From: Nocardia sp. NBC_01730
Lineage (GTDB): Bacteria; Actinomycetota; Actinomycetes; Mycobacteriales; Mycobacteriaceae
Length of the DNA: 64,000 nucleotides
Direction: 5' to 3'
Assembly: GCF_035920445.1 (NCBI RefSeq)
Contig: NZ_CP109162.1
Span: forward strand, 1,674,001-1,738,000
Shown one piece after another: positions 25,686-34,369 of this stretch. A program made the position numbers and the translations under genes. Position 1 is the stretch's first letter. Every line of letters starts with the position of its first letter. The notes under the pieces were generated by a model. It did no database searches. It was given only the letters and a program-made list of their open reading frames with translations, and was not told where the DNA came from.

Positions 25686-26265
25686 CCCGAGCGGCACGCC
25701 GCACCTGGCCGCCTCGGTCAAGATCCTCGTCGCCGGCGGGTTCGGCGTCGGCAAGACGACCATGGTCTCGGCGATCAGCGAGTGCGCGCCGCTGCGCACC
25801 GAAGAGCTGATCACCGAGGTGAGCACCGGTGTCGACGACCTATCGGGCGTCGAGCGGAAGACAACGACCACGGTCGCGCTGGACTTCGGCAGGCTCACCA
25901 TCGACGGCAATCTCGTGCTCTACCTGTTCGGCACCCCCGGCCAGGACCGGTACTGGTTCCTCTGGGACGAACTCGCCCGTGGCGCGCTCGGCGCCGTGGT
26001 GCTGGCCGATACCCGCAGGCTGGGTAATTCCTTTGCCGCCGTGGACTTCTTCGAACGCCGGGGGCTTCCGTTCATGGTGGGCGTCAACTGTTTCGACGGC
26101 GCGCCGCAATACACCGCCGACGAGGTCCGCGACGCCCTGGACCTCGATTCGGTCACTCCGGTGATGCTCTGCGACGCCCGCGACCGCAGTTCGTGCAAGA
26201 CCGTGCTGCTGACCCTGGTGGAGCACCTGATCGCGCGCGCTCAGCGCGCGCGCGTCACCACCTGA
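25636..26265 (+). CDS. cvnD: Conservon small GTPase CvnD
   Basis: 209 residues from the chosen ATG. The P-loop is VAGGFGVGKTTMVSAIS; LYLFGTPGQDRYW is the switch II G3 motif and VGVNCFDG stands where N-K-x-D is usual. Extracytoplasmic signals through CvnA are thought to control this Ras-like switch. CGGAGG lies 9 bases before the ATG at 25636; an ATG at 25666 would shorten the overlap with cvnC from 50 to 20 bases and leaves the G domain intact. Confidence 0.87.
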   Translation: MTSTYCERYWMESEKFDPSGTPHLAASVKILVAGGFGVGKTTMVSAISECAPLRTEELITEVSTGVDDLSGVERKTTTTVALDFGRLTIDGNLVLYLFGTPGQDRYWFLWDELARGALGAVVLADTRRLGNSFAAVDFFERRGLPFMVGVNCFDGAPQYTADEVRDALDLDSVTPVMLCDARDRSSCKTVLLTLVEHLIARAQRARVTT

Positions 26266-26372
26266 TTCGACCTACACGCACGGTGCCGAGGTAGTTGCCG
26301 ACGACTACCGTCGACCCACGTAGTCACCGTGCTGCCTCCGACAGCTGCTCCCCGGGTGTTCGGGGCTGTCGG

Positions 26373-26634
26373 TTACTCGGATCGCACACGAAACCGATGC
26401 CTCGATCGCCGACCGACTGGAGTCATCATGTGCGTCGAACGCGCTCGCGCTGCCGTATCCATCCCCCTGCGCCTACCCGTCGGGCCAGCCGTGGCGGCCG
26501 CGCCTGCGGCGAGCAGTACCGAGGTGGCTGCCAGCGAGTCGTCACCTTCGGGCCGGGGTTCCTGGAGTTCCTCGGCTGCCTGCTGAAGGGCCAGTTTCGT
26601 CAGCTCGGTGTATCCCGTACTGCTGAGCGCTCAT
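26373..26634 (-). pseudogene. Frameshifted small gene coupled to the membrane-protein pseudogene
   Basis: ATG at 26634 lies in an ATGA overlap with the stop of the upstream gene. It reads MSAQQYG; removing one G from the following GGG restores YTELTKLALQQAAEELQEPR then PEGDDSLAATSVLLAAGAAA with good codon bias. As written the frame opening at the ATG is abnormal and the recognisable frame has no start. The later part to the TAA at 26373 has weak bias, so the true end may differ. Family unknown. Confidence 0.42.
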
Positions 26635-27120
26635 GCCTGCCGCAGCCAGGCAAGGAACAGCAGCACGCCGCCTGTGGTCAGCGTCAGCGCGACCGGGACC
26701 GACCACCGCGGCCCATTCCGGCCCAGCAAGCCACGAACGAGCTGCACCTGGAACACGCCCGAGCCCGGCCAGCAGGCAGCAGACAGGCCGGCAGCAGACA
26801 GACGCAGAGCACGGCATGGACCGCCCACGCGCCAGCCAATGTGGGCCCACCCCAAGAACCCTCGAAGTTGTCGTCCGCGATCAGTGGGTAACCGATCTCC
26901 CGGAGCACGGCTACCACAGCGAGGAACGCCAGAAACCAGGCGAGCAGACCGACCGCGCCGCTGAGCACCGAGTGCAGGATTGCTCGTATAGCCGAAACCC
27001 TATGCGGGAAAACAGTTTCGCCGAGCATCCGCCGCGGCACACGTAGCCTGGTCGCGATTCGCCGGACCGACAGCGGCAGCACCCAGAGCGCATACCCAGC
27101 AGCACTCGAATCCACGGCAT
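26631..27120 (-). pseudogene. Frameshifted membrane-protein gene
   Basis: ATG at 27120 opens MPWIRVLLG. One missing base in a G run then shifts the frame to YALWVLPLSVRRIATRLRV, continuing VLSGAVGLLAWFLAFLAVVA and GSWGGPTLAGAWAVHAVLCV. A net +2 shift near 26770 moves to VFQVQLVRGLLGRNGPRW then SVPVALTLTTGGVLLFLAWL, ending at 26631. Removing two C residues gives a smooth CLLLLAGLGVFQV join. The original would be a three- to four-helix membrane protein of about 160 residues. Either the operon is decaying or the assembly has homopolymer errors. Confidence 0.58.
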
Positions 27121-27152
27121 GGTGTCGACGATAGCGATGTCGGATCCGCGCT

Positions 27153-27566
27153 TCACCGCAGCCGGCCCGCATGCAACAGATCGTCGAACAGCAACTGGTC
27201 GACCGGCGGCACGAGCGGCCGGTCGGCGTAGGAAAACCACGCGACCTCCTCGATCTCACTGCTCGCGGCCAGTGTTCCGCGGTAATCGGCGGTGTAGCAA
27301 CTCATCCGGACCACCGGAGCGCCCCCGGGCCCGTGCACCGCCTCGTAGGTGCCGACGTGCGCGACGGTAGCCGGAAGCAGCGCGACCGTGAGTTCCTCCT
27401 CGATCTCGCGCAGCAACGTCTGCAGATCGGTCTCACCGCCCTCGCGCTTACCACCGGGAATGTAGAAGATGTGCTTGCCGCGCGGTCTGGCGCACAGAAT
27501 CCGCCCGCTTTCGATCCGCACCCACGCAACCGTATCGATCAACTGCTCCACGCGCCCGTCCGCCAC
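27153..27566 (-). CDS. NUDIX hydrolase
   Basis: 137 residues with a complete Nudix box, GGKREGGETDLQTLLREIEE then EL, near residues 38-60, the Mg-binding helix that cleaves nucleoside diphosphates linked to another group. Flanking strands (WVRIESGRILCARPRGKHIF, EIEEVAWFSYAD) agree with small stand-alone members. Substrate not predictable. The gene starts with GTG at 27566. Confidence 0.85.
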   Translation of the reverse strand: MADGRVEQLIDTVAWVRIESGRILCARPRGKHIFYIPGGKREGGETDLQTLLREIEEELTVALLPATVAHVGTYEAVHGPGGAPVVRMSCYTADYRGTLAASSEIEEVAWFSYADRPLVPPVDQLLFDDLLHAGRLR

Positions 27567-27663
27567 CGCCGCAGCCTAACGCCGCACCGTCGTCCGAGCG
27601 CGACTCGACCTATTGCTGGCGGCGCCGCCAAGCGAAACCTGGTCCCAGGTAACGCGCTACGGT

Positions 27664-28619
27664 TCAGTTCAGCAGTGCGCCGAAAAAGGGCGCGGTCGCG
27701 GCCGTGAGCACCGAACCGGTCACCGTCATCGCGATCACGCCGACCAGCGCGGTGCGGGTGGTCGCCCGCTGGATCGTGCCCACGAAATCGGCCAGCCGCT
27801 CGGCCCGCGCCAGCACAGCGGTGCTCGCCGCGCCCAGTGCGCCGGATGGCGCGCGCTCGGCGATGCCGACGATCGCGAGCAGCCCGCCGAGCAGCGGCAG
27901 CGGACCGTGTTCCTCGGCAGCCTTGTCATCGGCGCACATCTCCAGCAACCGGGCGATGGCGGCCGCGCCACCGGTGACCAGAGGAAGGCCGGGGAGTGTG
28001 GTGGCGACCGCGTGCAGCACCGCCGTCAACGGCGCGTGCCTACCGGACAGGTGCGCGCGTTCGTGGGCGAGGATCGCGGCGAGCTGATCGGATGTCAACG
28101 CCTCGAGCGCGGCGCTGGTAACGACGATGGTGTCGGGGCGGCCTGGTACGCAATACGCCTGGCGCTCAGCCGAATCCAGCACGACCGCGCCGACGCCGGG
28201 CACCTGCCTGCCGACCAGGCGCACAGCGCGCGCGTGGACACGGGTGCGCCTGCGCATATGCACGACGACGCTCACCGCGCGCGCCACGAGCGCGACCGTG
28301 GCGGTAACCACCAGCGCGGCCACCGCGAAGGTAGCAGCCTGGGTGGCGGCGACGCCGTGCGCGTGGATCGGCGTCCACAGGATCGCGAAGCAGGCGCGCA
28401 GCGCGTCCTTCGGATGTCCCCAATAGGTGGCGAATTCGATGGTCAGCATGATCGCCGTCGCCGTCCACGCGGTCAGCGCGCCGACGATCGCGGCGAGCCA
28501 GGCGATCACGCCGAGCCGCGGCGCGGCGCGGCGCCGCGCTGGGTGAGGCGACGCAGCACCGGGGGGCCGCCGGCCGCCACCGCGCTGCCGTACAACATCA
28601 GCGCGATCGCCAGGCTCAC
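27664..28619 (-). pseudogene. M56-family (BlaR1-like) metallopeptidase, out of frame at a 5-bp repeat
   Basis: The catalytic motif ILAHERAHLSG (HExxH) and the final MCADDKAAEEHG glutamate region are present, with several helices around them, as in actinobacterial M56 peptidases paired with BlaI. The natural start is the GTG at 28619, in a GTGA overlap with blaI, giving VSLAIALMLYGSAVAAGGPP and a first helix. After GAAPR the frame runs into a stop because GCGCC is present three times at 28520-28534. With two copies the join reads AAPRLGVIAWLAAIV and the gene is open to 27664. As written, only 27664-28509 is open, from an internal GTG lacking the first helix. Confidence 0.7.
28520..28534. repeat. 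Three tandem copies of a 5-bp unit
   Basis: GGCGC at 28520-28524, 28525-28529 and 28530-28534 (GCGCC on the coding strand). Loss of one unit restores the M56 peptidase frame; slipped-strand change would switch it on or off. Confidence 0.72.
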
Positions 28620-28996
28620 GGTGCTTTTGGGGTTTTGCGAGCCGGCAATCTGCGCAGCGCAGCGCGCAGGCCGGCTGACTCCTCGGCGCTGATCCGGTCG
28701 ACGAAATGGCTGAGAACCAGGTCCGAGCGTCCGCCGGAGCCGAGCGCCTCCAGCATGAGCCGGGCGCTGTGCTCCTCCCTGGTGAGCGTCGGCCAATATC
28801 GATAGGCCTTGCCGGAGCGCTCGCGCGCCAGCCAGCCCTTGCGATGGAGGTTGTCCATGGTCGACATGACCGTGGTGTAGGCGATGTCCCGCTGAGTCGA
28901 CAGTTCGTCGAAGATCTCGCGCACTGTCGTGTCCTCTGCGTCCCGATCCCAGATACGGTCCATGATCACCGCCTCCAGGTCCCCGAATCCACGCAT
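28616..28996 (-). CDS. blaI: BlaI/MecI-type repressor
   Basis: 126 residues. MRGFGDLEAVIMDRIWDRDA, VREIFDELSTQRDIAYTTVM then STMDNLHRKGWLARERSGKA form the winged helix of the BlaI family, whose members repress beta-lactamase or stress and ATP-synthase genes and are inactivated by cleavage by a cognate M56 peptidase. That peptidase gene follows with a 4-base overlap. The ATG at 28996 has GGGAG upstream. It diverges from dinB. With the peptidase out of frame the repressor may be locked on. Confidence 0.87.
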   Translation of the reverse strand: MRGFGDLEAVIMDRIWDRDAEDTTVREIFDELSTQRDIAYTTVMSTMDNLHRKGWLARERSGKAYRYWPTLTREEHSARLMLEALGSGGRSDLVLSHFVDRISAEESAGLRAALRRLPARKTPKAP

Positions 28997-29062
28997 ACTA
29001 CCGACTCCCTCATGCCTAGCTGTGCCCTCTCGTGGGAACGAGGGTACCTGGCCGAGGTGGCT

Positions 29063-29084
29063 TACTACTGAGTTAAATCGTAGA
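29063..29084. promoter_or_regulatory. Possible BlaI operator
   Basis: TACTAC then GTAGA 11 bases later, an imperfect dyad in the blaI-dinB intergenic region about 70 bases upstream of blaI. BlaI operators contain TAC/GTA dyads; position and symmetry only. Confidence 0.28.
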
Positions 29085-29121
29085 TTCGGCTGCGGCCGAC
29101 GCGGCCAGTCATGTGGGTATG

Positions 29122-29135
29122 CGAACATATGTTCG
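29122..29135. promoter_or_regulatory. LexA (SOS) box
   Basis: CGAACATATGTTCG, a perfect 14-bp palindrome matching the Gram-positive LexA site CGAAC-N4-GTTCG. It overlaps the ATG chosen for dinB, so LexA would cover the transcription start. Confidence 0.75.
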
Positions 29136-30370
29136 TGTCCGATTCACCCGTCCTCCGATCCGGCAGACCCCGGATCCTCCCGCGGGCCGAGGCGTCGATC
29201 CTGCATGCCGACCTGGACTCCTTCTACGCCTCGGTCGAGCAGCGCGACGATCCGAGCCTGCGCGGCAAGCCGGTGATCGTCGGCGGCGGTGTGGTGCTCG
29301 CGGCCAGCTACGAGGCGAAGGCGTTCGGCGTGCGCACCCCGATGAACGGCGGACACGCGCGGCGTCTGTGCCCGCAGGCGATCGTGGTGCGCCCACGCAT
29401 GTCGGCCTATGCCGCGGCGAGCAAAGCGATCTTCGAGATCTTCCGCGACACCACGCCGGTCGTGGAGGGCATCTCCATCGACGAGGCGTTCCTCGACGTC
29501 AGGGGGCTACGCCGGATCGCGGGCGAGCCGGTGGCGATCGCGGAGCAGCTGCGCGGCAAGGTGCGCGATCGGGTCGGTCTGCCCATCTCCGTGGGGATCG
29601 CCCGCACCAAGTTCCTCGCAAAGGTGGCCAGCGCGGTCGCCAAGCCCGACGGGCTGCGCCTGGTAACCCCGGACGGCGAGCTCGATTTCCTGCACCCGTT
29701 GCCGGTCGAAAGGCTCTGGGGCGTCGGCGATGTCACTGCCCGCGCGCTGCGCGAGCACGGCATCACGCGAGTTGGCCAGCTGGCCGAGCTGGGCGAGAGC
29801 CCATTGCGCGCGATCCTCGGCCCCGCAGCGGCCCACCACCTCTACGCACTGTCCTGGGCGCGCGACCCGCGCCGGGTCCAGACCGGCAAAAGGCGCCGAT
29901 CGATCGGCGCCCAGCGCGCTCTTGGCCGGCGCTACCGCCCGCCCGACGAGATCGAGGCCTATCTACACGGCCTCGCCGACCGGCTCGGCAGACGCCTGCG
30001 CGCCGCCGACCGCGTGTGCCGAACCGTGGTGCTGCGCCTGCGTTTCGACGATTTCACCCGCGCCACCCGCTCGCACACCCTCGCCCGGGCCACCGACAGC
30101 TCCGAGGCGATCCTGCACGCGGCCCGCATCCTGCTGGCCACAGCCATGCCGGTGATCCAGGAGCGCGGCCTCACCCTGATCGGCCTCGCACTGACCAATC
30201 TCGACAACGCCGACGCCGTCCAGCTGACCCTGCCCTTCGAAGTACGCGCCACCAATACCCTCGACGCGACGCTCGACAACCTGCGACAGCGCTTCGGCCC
30301 CGCCGCGGTTACCCGCGCGTCGCTCCTTGGCCGCGGCGAAGGCCTCTCAGTGCCGCTGCTACCCGACTGA
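29129..30370 (+). CDS. dinB: DNA polymerase IV
   Basis: 413 residues of Y-family polymerase. HADLDSFYASVEQRDDPSL holds the first catalytic Asp pair with steric-gate Phe/Tyr; GISIDEAFLDVRG holds the second acidic pair; ISVGIARTKFLAKVASAVAK and the helix-hairpin-helix region LWGVGDVTARALREHGI follow, then the little finger with RRRSIGAQ. It performs error-prone translesion synthesis. The ATG at 29129 is preferred over 29111: it lies within the LexA box about 9 bases after GGGTAT at 29115-29120, consistent with a leaderless SOS message; a GTG at 29135 is also possible. Confidence 0.88.
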   Translation: MFVSDSPVLRSGRPRILPRAEASILHADLDSFYASVEQRDDPSLRGKPVIVGGGVVLAASYEAKAFGVRTPMNGGHARRLCPQAIVVRPRMSAYAAASKAIFEIFRDTTPVVEGISIDEAFLDVRGLRRIAGEPVAIAEQLRGKVRDRVGLPISVGIARTKFLAKVASAVAKPDGLRLVTPDGELDFLHPLPVERLWGVGDVTARALREHGITRVGQLAELGESPLRAILGPAAAHHLYALSWARDPRRVQTGKRRRSIGAQRALGRRYRPPDEIEAYLHGLADRLGRRLRAADRVCRTVVLRLRFDDFTRATRSHTLARATDSSEAILHAARILLATAMPVIQERGLTLIGLALTNLDNADAVQLTLPFEVRATNTLDATLDNLRQRFGPAAVTRASLLGRGEGLSVPLLPD

Positions 30371-30389
30371 CCGCCTGTGAGGAATCGCG

Positions 30390-30986
30390 TCACCCATCGA
30401 GTTGCGCGAACGGGATCGATACCGGAAACGGGCTGTCGAGGACCACGGTCTCCTGATGGGTGTCTACCAGACGATAATTGCGGCTGGCCCAGTCGAGTCG
30501 ATACTCCTGGATCAGCTTGACGTACAGGTTCGCGTCGAGATGCACGACCAGATAGACCGGAATGCCCTCGTACGCATACTCGGCCAGCTTGTCGATCGTG
30601 TCGGTGTAAACCGAACCGGGTGAAACGACCTCGACAACCAGGAGCGCGTCGGCCGTCGTCAGCTTCGACCCGCGTTCGACGCAGCGGTAGATGGTCACGT
30701 CCGGATGGCGGAACGAGAAGGCGCCCGCGCGGTCCGCGCGCCTGCTGAAGTGCACGTCGACGTCGGTTGATACGCGTGTGCATGGATCGGCGGGCTTCGC
30801 CGCTTCCAGCCGGTTGGCAAGCCTTCGAGCGATATCGCTGTGCTCGGCGGACCCGCTCTGGCACCGGATCACATTGCCATCGATCACTTCGATCAGCTTG
30901 CGCAGATCGTCCGGCAGCTGGCCGTACTGCGCCTCCGTCATCTCCAGTGCGCCTGGATCGTCGGCCCACACCGGTAGAACGCTCAC
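30390..30986 (-). CDS. Uma2-type (DUF820) restriction-endonuclease-like protein
   Basis: 198 residues. EVIDGNVIRCQSGSAEHSDI, HPDVTIYRC, LLVVEVVSPGSVYTDTIDKL, EYAYEGIPVYLVVHLD are the Uma2 core, a PD-(D/E)XK fold with the Asp of PDV and the E of VEV. Family members are abundant, mostly uncharacterised, and sometimes mobile-element linked. The GTG at 30986 gives the usual family length. Convergent with dinB. Confidence 0.84.
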   Translation of the reverse strand: MSVLPVWADDPGALEMTEAQYGQLPDDLRKLIEVIDGNVIRCQSGSAEHSDIARRLANRLEAAKPADPCTRVSTDVDVHFSRRADRAGAFSFRHPDVTIYRCVERGSKLTTADALLVVEVVSPGSVYTDTIDKLAEYAYEGIPVYLVVHLDANLYVKLIQEYRLDWASRNYRLVDTHQETVVLDSPFPVSIPFAQLDG

Positions 30987-31072
30987 TAGCCGCCTCACTC
31001 GGGACGGGGCTACGGTCGATGCAATCGTACGCGTGGCAGCTCTCCGAAAACCGCAGCCCTCGCGCGCCAGGG

Positions 31073-31474
31073 CTACCCCCGCGTCGCGGCCGGCGCCTCC
31101 TGTTGGATCCGTTCGAACTGGACGCCCATGGCGGCCGACAGGGCTTGGGCACCCGACAGCGGCCGCACCATCACCATGAGGTCGTCGATCTTGCCGTTCT
31201 CGTCGAAATGCAGGAAATCGCAACCGTTCACGGTCTTCCCATCCACCGTCGCCTCGAAGACCAGCGCATGGTCGCGCCCGTCGGACCCGGCGATCTCGCG
31301 CACGTAGTGGAAGTCCTCGAGCACACGCAAGACCGCGCGCAGGATCGCCGAGGTGATCGCCTTGCCCGAATACGGCTTGTACGCCACTGGGCTGGTGAAC
31401 ACCACATTCTCGGCCAACAGCTCCTCCACCGCCGTGATGTCCCCGGCCTCGACGGCCGCTCGGAACGCGTTCAT
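31073..31474 (-). CDS. SnoaL-like/NTF2-fold protein
   Basis: 133 residues. MNAFRAAVEAGDITAVEELL, VVFTSPVAYKPYSGKAITSA and DFLHFDENGKIDDLMVMVRP give the NTF2-like fold with the closing H-F-D-E-x-G-K-I strand. GGAGG lies 8 bases before the ATG at 31474. Substrate and role unknown; it stands between the Uma2 gene and the divergent receiver-like gene. Not closely similar to the SnoaL-like protein at 16371. Confidence 0.82.
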   Translation of the reverse strand: MNAFRAAVEAGDITAVEELLAENVVFTSPVAYKPYSGKAITSAILRAVLRVLEDFHYVREIAGSDGRDHALVFEATVDGKTVNGCDFLHFDENGKIDDLMVMVRPLSGAQALSAAMGVQFERIQQEAPAATRG

Positions 31475-31705
31475 TCGATACCTCCACATATGCAACTGGT
31501 TGAATAGGGTTGCCTCGACAGTAACCCACATCGTGTCGGGCGGGAAGCCTCCGGTCGCTCAGCGGATCGCTTCGGCCGCGTGTCCATCAGCCGCAGGATC
31601 GGCGGCGTCGAAATCAGCTGGATGGCCAAGTCCGTCTTGCCGCCGTCCGACGCGCGGAAGCGATCTGAGCGAACCTGCCACGCGGCCTGCCCTCGCGGAC
31701 GTACC

Positions 31706-32125
31706 ATGCCGTTCGTGGCCGATTCCGCTGGTTCCACCGCACTGCGGGTCCTCGTGTACAGCAGCGATGCCGATACCCGGCGCCAGGTGATCCTGGCATT
31801 GGGCAAACACCCGCATCCCGAACTCCCCGAACTCGACTACCTCGAGGTGGCCACAGCCCCTGTGGTGATCGAGCAGCTGGATGCGGGAGGCATCGATTTG
31901 GCCATCCTCGACGGCGAGGCGGCCCCGACAGGCGGACTCGGCATCGCCAAACAGCTGAAGGACGAAATCGACCAGTGCCCACCGGTTCTGGTGCTCACCG
32001 GCCGTCCGGACGACGCGTGGCTGGCCAAGTGGTCACGCGCCGAGGCATCGGTCGCTCATCCGATCGATCCCCTCCGTCTCACCGAGGCCGTCGTAGGATT
32101 GCTGCGCAACCGTTCCGCGGCCTGA
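31706..32125 (+). CDS. Receiver-like protein, Rv3143 homologue
   Basis: 139 residues. LRVLVYSSDADTRRQVILAL, IDLAILDGEAAPTGGLGIAK, VLVLTGRPDDAWLAKWSRAE and VAHPIDPLRLTEAVVGLL follow the CheY fold, with the phosphate-acceptor Asp in ILDGE. There is no output domain. In mycobacteria the homologue Rv3143 precedes nuoA, as here. Start taken as ATG 31706; a GTG at 31715 is an alternative. It may modulate expression or activity of complex I, but no mechanism is established. Confidence 0.82.
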   Translation: MPFVADSAGSTALRVLVYSSDADTRRQVILALGKHPHPELPELDYLEVATAPVVIEQLDAGGIDLAILDGEAAPTGGLGIAKQLKDEIDQCPPVLVLTGRPDDAWLAKWSRAEASVAHPIDPLRLTEAVVGLLRNRSAA

Positions 32126-32609
32126 ACCCACACGGCTCCGGCGCACGACGCCGCCGCGACTCATAGCGATCATGAATAGGTTGGCGGTCTCCGTCATGCG
32201 CGCGGACAACCGAGACCCGAGCGATTCGTCGCCATCCCTGCGACCGCAGGGCCGCCGTTCGCCATCGCCGATTCCGACTCTGAACCCGCTCGGACCCACA
32301 AGGACGTCGGTGACGGCAACGGATCCACCGCGCAACTGACCGATCACCCGATGTCACGTGAGGCCGTCTCGGATTACCACCGTTTCAGTCATAAATCGGC
32401 GTACTGAATTCGATCAAACGCTGCATCGAAACGAGTTGTGTCTCGGCCGTTCAGTTGTAGGCTGTGCCCTAGCTCACATGGGAGCGGGAACGGTATGAAC
32501 CCGTCCCGGGCAAGCCGAGGGGCGAGTCCGGCCGAGGCGGACAGCGACGTCAGCCCGCCTCGGACGCTGTTGTGACCAGCTCCAGCTCGCAAGGAGGGGA
32601 AGGGCAGTC
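32126..32609. other. nuo upstream region
   Basis: 484 bases. No long gene. It should carry the nuo promoter and leader; the 26-codon ORF at 32495-32575 and the AAGGAGGGG ribosome site of nuoA lie at its end. Confidence 0.5.
32495..32575 (+). CDS. 26-codon leader ORF upstream of nuoA
   Basis: ATG at 32495 after GGGAGCGGGAACGGT, reading MNPSRASRGASPAEADSDVS then PPRTLL and TGA 34 bases before the nuoA start. Codon bias is moderate and it is not hydrophobic. It could be a translated leader; evidence is weak. Confidence 0.28.
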   Translation: MNPSRASRGASPAEADSDVSPPRTLL

Positions 32610-32990
32610 GTGAACATCGAGATGCCGACTCTTGTACTCGGCGCGATCGCTGCGGCGTTTGCGCTGTTCTCCATCGTCATGGCAGCCCTTGTCGGCCCGA
32701 AGCGCTACAACCGGGCGAAGCTGGAAGCCTACGAATGCGGTATCGAACCCACCCCGCACGCCGTCGCGGGCGGCCCGGGAAACGTTACCGGACAGCGCTT
32801 TCCGGTGAAGTACTACCTCACCGCGATGCTGTTCATCATCTTCGACATCGAGATCGTGTTCCTCTACCCGTGGGCTGTCCACTTCGATGCGCTCGGTCTC
32901 TTCGGTCTCGCCGCGATGGCGTTGTTCATCTTCAACGTCTCCGTGGCCTACGCCTACGAATGGCGGCGCGGCGGTCTCAGCTGGGACTGA
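32610..32990 (+). CDS. nuoA: NADH-quinone oxidoreductase subunit A
   Basis: 126 residues, three membrane helices. The loop GPKRYNRAKLEAYECGIEP and FPVKYYLTAMLFIIFDIEIV then FLYPWAV are the NuoA signature, contributing to the quinone-site region. GTG start with AAGGAGGGGAAGGGCA upstream. First gene of the nuo operon. Confidence 0.94.
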   Translation: MNIEMPTLVLGAIAAAFALFSIVMAALVGPKRYNRAKLEAYECGIEPTPHAVAGGPGNVTGQRFPVKYYLTAMLFIIFDIEIVFLYPWAVHFDALGLFGLAAMALFIFNVSVAYAYEWRRGGLSWD

Positions 32991-33041
32991 ACACCGCACG
33001 ACCGCATTCGTAGACGACAAGTGGAAGTGAGTCGGTAGAAC

Positions 33042-33596
33042 ATGGGTCTCGAGGAAAAACTGCCCAGCGGGTTTCTGCTGAGCACGGTCGAGGATTTCGC
33101 TGGATACCTGCGCAAGAGCTCGCTGTGGCCCGCCACCTTCGGCCTGGCCTGCTGCGCCATCGAGATGATGGCTACCGGCGCAGGCCGATTCGACATCGCG
33201 CGCTTCGGCATGGAGGCGTTCCGCGCCTCACCTCGGCAGGCCGATCTGATGATCGTCGCGGGCCGGGTGAGTCAGAAGATGGCCCCGGTGCTGCGTCAGG
33301 TCTACGACCAGATGACCGAGCCGAAATGGGTGCTGGCAATGGGCGTCTGCGCGTCCTCCGGCGGGATGTTCAACAACTACGCCATCGTCCAAGGCGTCGA
33401 CCACGTGGTGCCGGTCGACATCTATCTACCCGGCTGCCCGCCCCGCCCGGAGATGCTGCTCAACGCGATCCTGGCGCTGCACGCGAAAATTCAGGAGATG
33501 CCACTCGGCGTCAACCGCGAGGAAGCCATCCGCGCCGCCGAACAGGCCGCGCTCGCCTCGACGCCGACCATCCGGATGGAGGGTCTGCTGCGATGA
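33042..33596 (+). CDS. nuoB: NADH-quinone oxidoreductase subunit B
   Basis: 184 residues. Cysteines for cluster N2 are visible in [24 protein letters not shown] and [10 protein letters not shown]. NuoB receives electrons at the end of the peripheral arm and passes them to quinone. ATG at 33042; its stop overlaps nuoC by 4 bases. Confidence 0.95.
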   Translation: MGLEEKLPSGFLLSTVEDFAGYLRKSSLWPATFGLACCAIEMMATGAGRFDIARFGMEAFRASPRQADLMIVAGRVSQKMAPVLRQVYDQMTEPKWVLAMGVCASSGGMFNNYAIVQGVDHVVPVDIYLPGCPPRPEMLLNAILALHAKIQEMPLGVNREEAIRAAEQAALASTPTIRMEGLLR

Positions 33597-34369
33597 CCTT
33601 CGATACCTCCGACAACGCCGATACCGCGCCCGGCCACGACGCGACCGATGCCGCGGCCACCGCGGGCCCCGAAGGCACACTGCCCGAAGAGGATTCCGCA
33701 CAGTCCGGCGCCGAGGTGATCAGCGTGCGCCGCGGCATGTTCGGTGTCACCGGCACCGGCGACACCTCCGGCTACGGCCGCCTCGTCCGCCCGGTCACCC
33801 TGCCCGGCAGCACACCCGCACCCTACGGCGGCTACTTCGACGAGGTGGTCGACTCGCTCCGCGCCGCGCTCAGCGCGGTCGGCACCCGCTTCGACACGGT
33901 GCTGGAGAAGGTGGTCGTCTTCCGCGGCGAACTCACCCTGCATGTGCGCCGCGAGCACCTCGTCGCCGTAGCCCGCGCACTACGTGACGACCCCGCGCTG
34001 CGTTTCGAGCTCTGCCTCGGCGTGAACGGCGTGCACTATCCGGAGGACTCCGACCGCGAACTGCATGCGGCCTACCACCTCATGTCGATCACGCACAACC
34101 GCCGTCTGCGCGTGGAGGTGTCCGCGCCGGACGCGGACCCGCACATCCCCTCGCTCTACGACGTGTACCCGACCACCGACTGGCACGAGCGCGAGACCTA
34201 CGACTTCTTCGGCATCCTGTTCGACGGTCACCCCTCGCTCACCCGGATCGCCATGCCGGACGACTGGCGAGGCCACCCCCAGCGCAAGGACTACCCGCTC
34301 GGCGGGATCCCGGTCGAATACAAGGGCGCGCGCATCCCGCCGCCCGACGAGCGGAGGACGTACAGCTGA
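33593..34369 (+). CDS. nuoC: NADH-quinone oxidoreductase subunit C
   Basis: 258 residues. The first 75 are acidic and variable; the conserved core has [40 protein letters not shown] and [17 protein letters not shown], the 30-kDa subunit signature. No cofactor. It begins in the ATGA overlap with nuoB and ends overlapping nuoD by one base. Confidence 0.94.
   Translation: MTFDTSDNADTAPGHDATDAAATAGPEGTLPEEDSAQSGAEVISVRRGMFGVTGTGDTSGYGRLVRPVTLPGSTPAPYGGYFDEVVDSLRAALSAVGTRFDTVLEKVVVFRGELTLHVRREHLVAVARALRDDPALRFELCLGVNGVHYPEDSDRELHAAYHLMSITHNRRLRVEVSAPDADPHIPSLYDVYPTTDWHERETYDFFGILFDGHPSLTRIAMPDDWRGHPQRKDYPLGGIPVEYKGARIPPPDERRTYS

Noticed and set aside
26240..26262. CG-rich alternating repeat at the end of cvnD as a terminator or repeat element
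   Set aside because: It lies within the coding sequence (ARAQRARVTT) and is explained by Arg/Ala codons.
26429..26586. Plus-strand ORF starting MCVERARAAV
   Set aside because: Its codon bias is poor and the minus strand over the same bases carries the coupled, frameshifted coding sequence.
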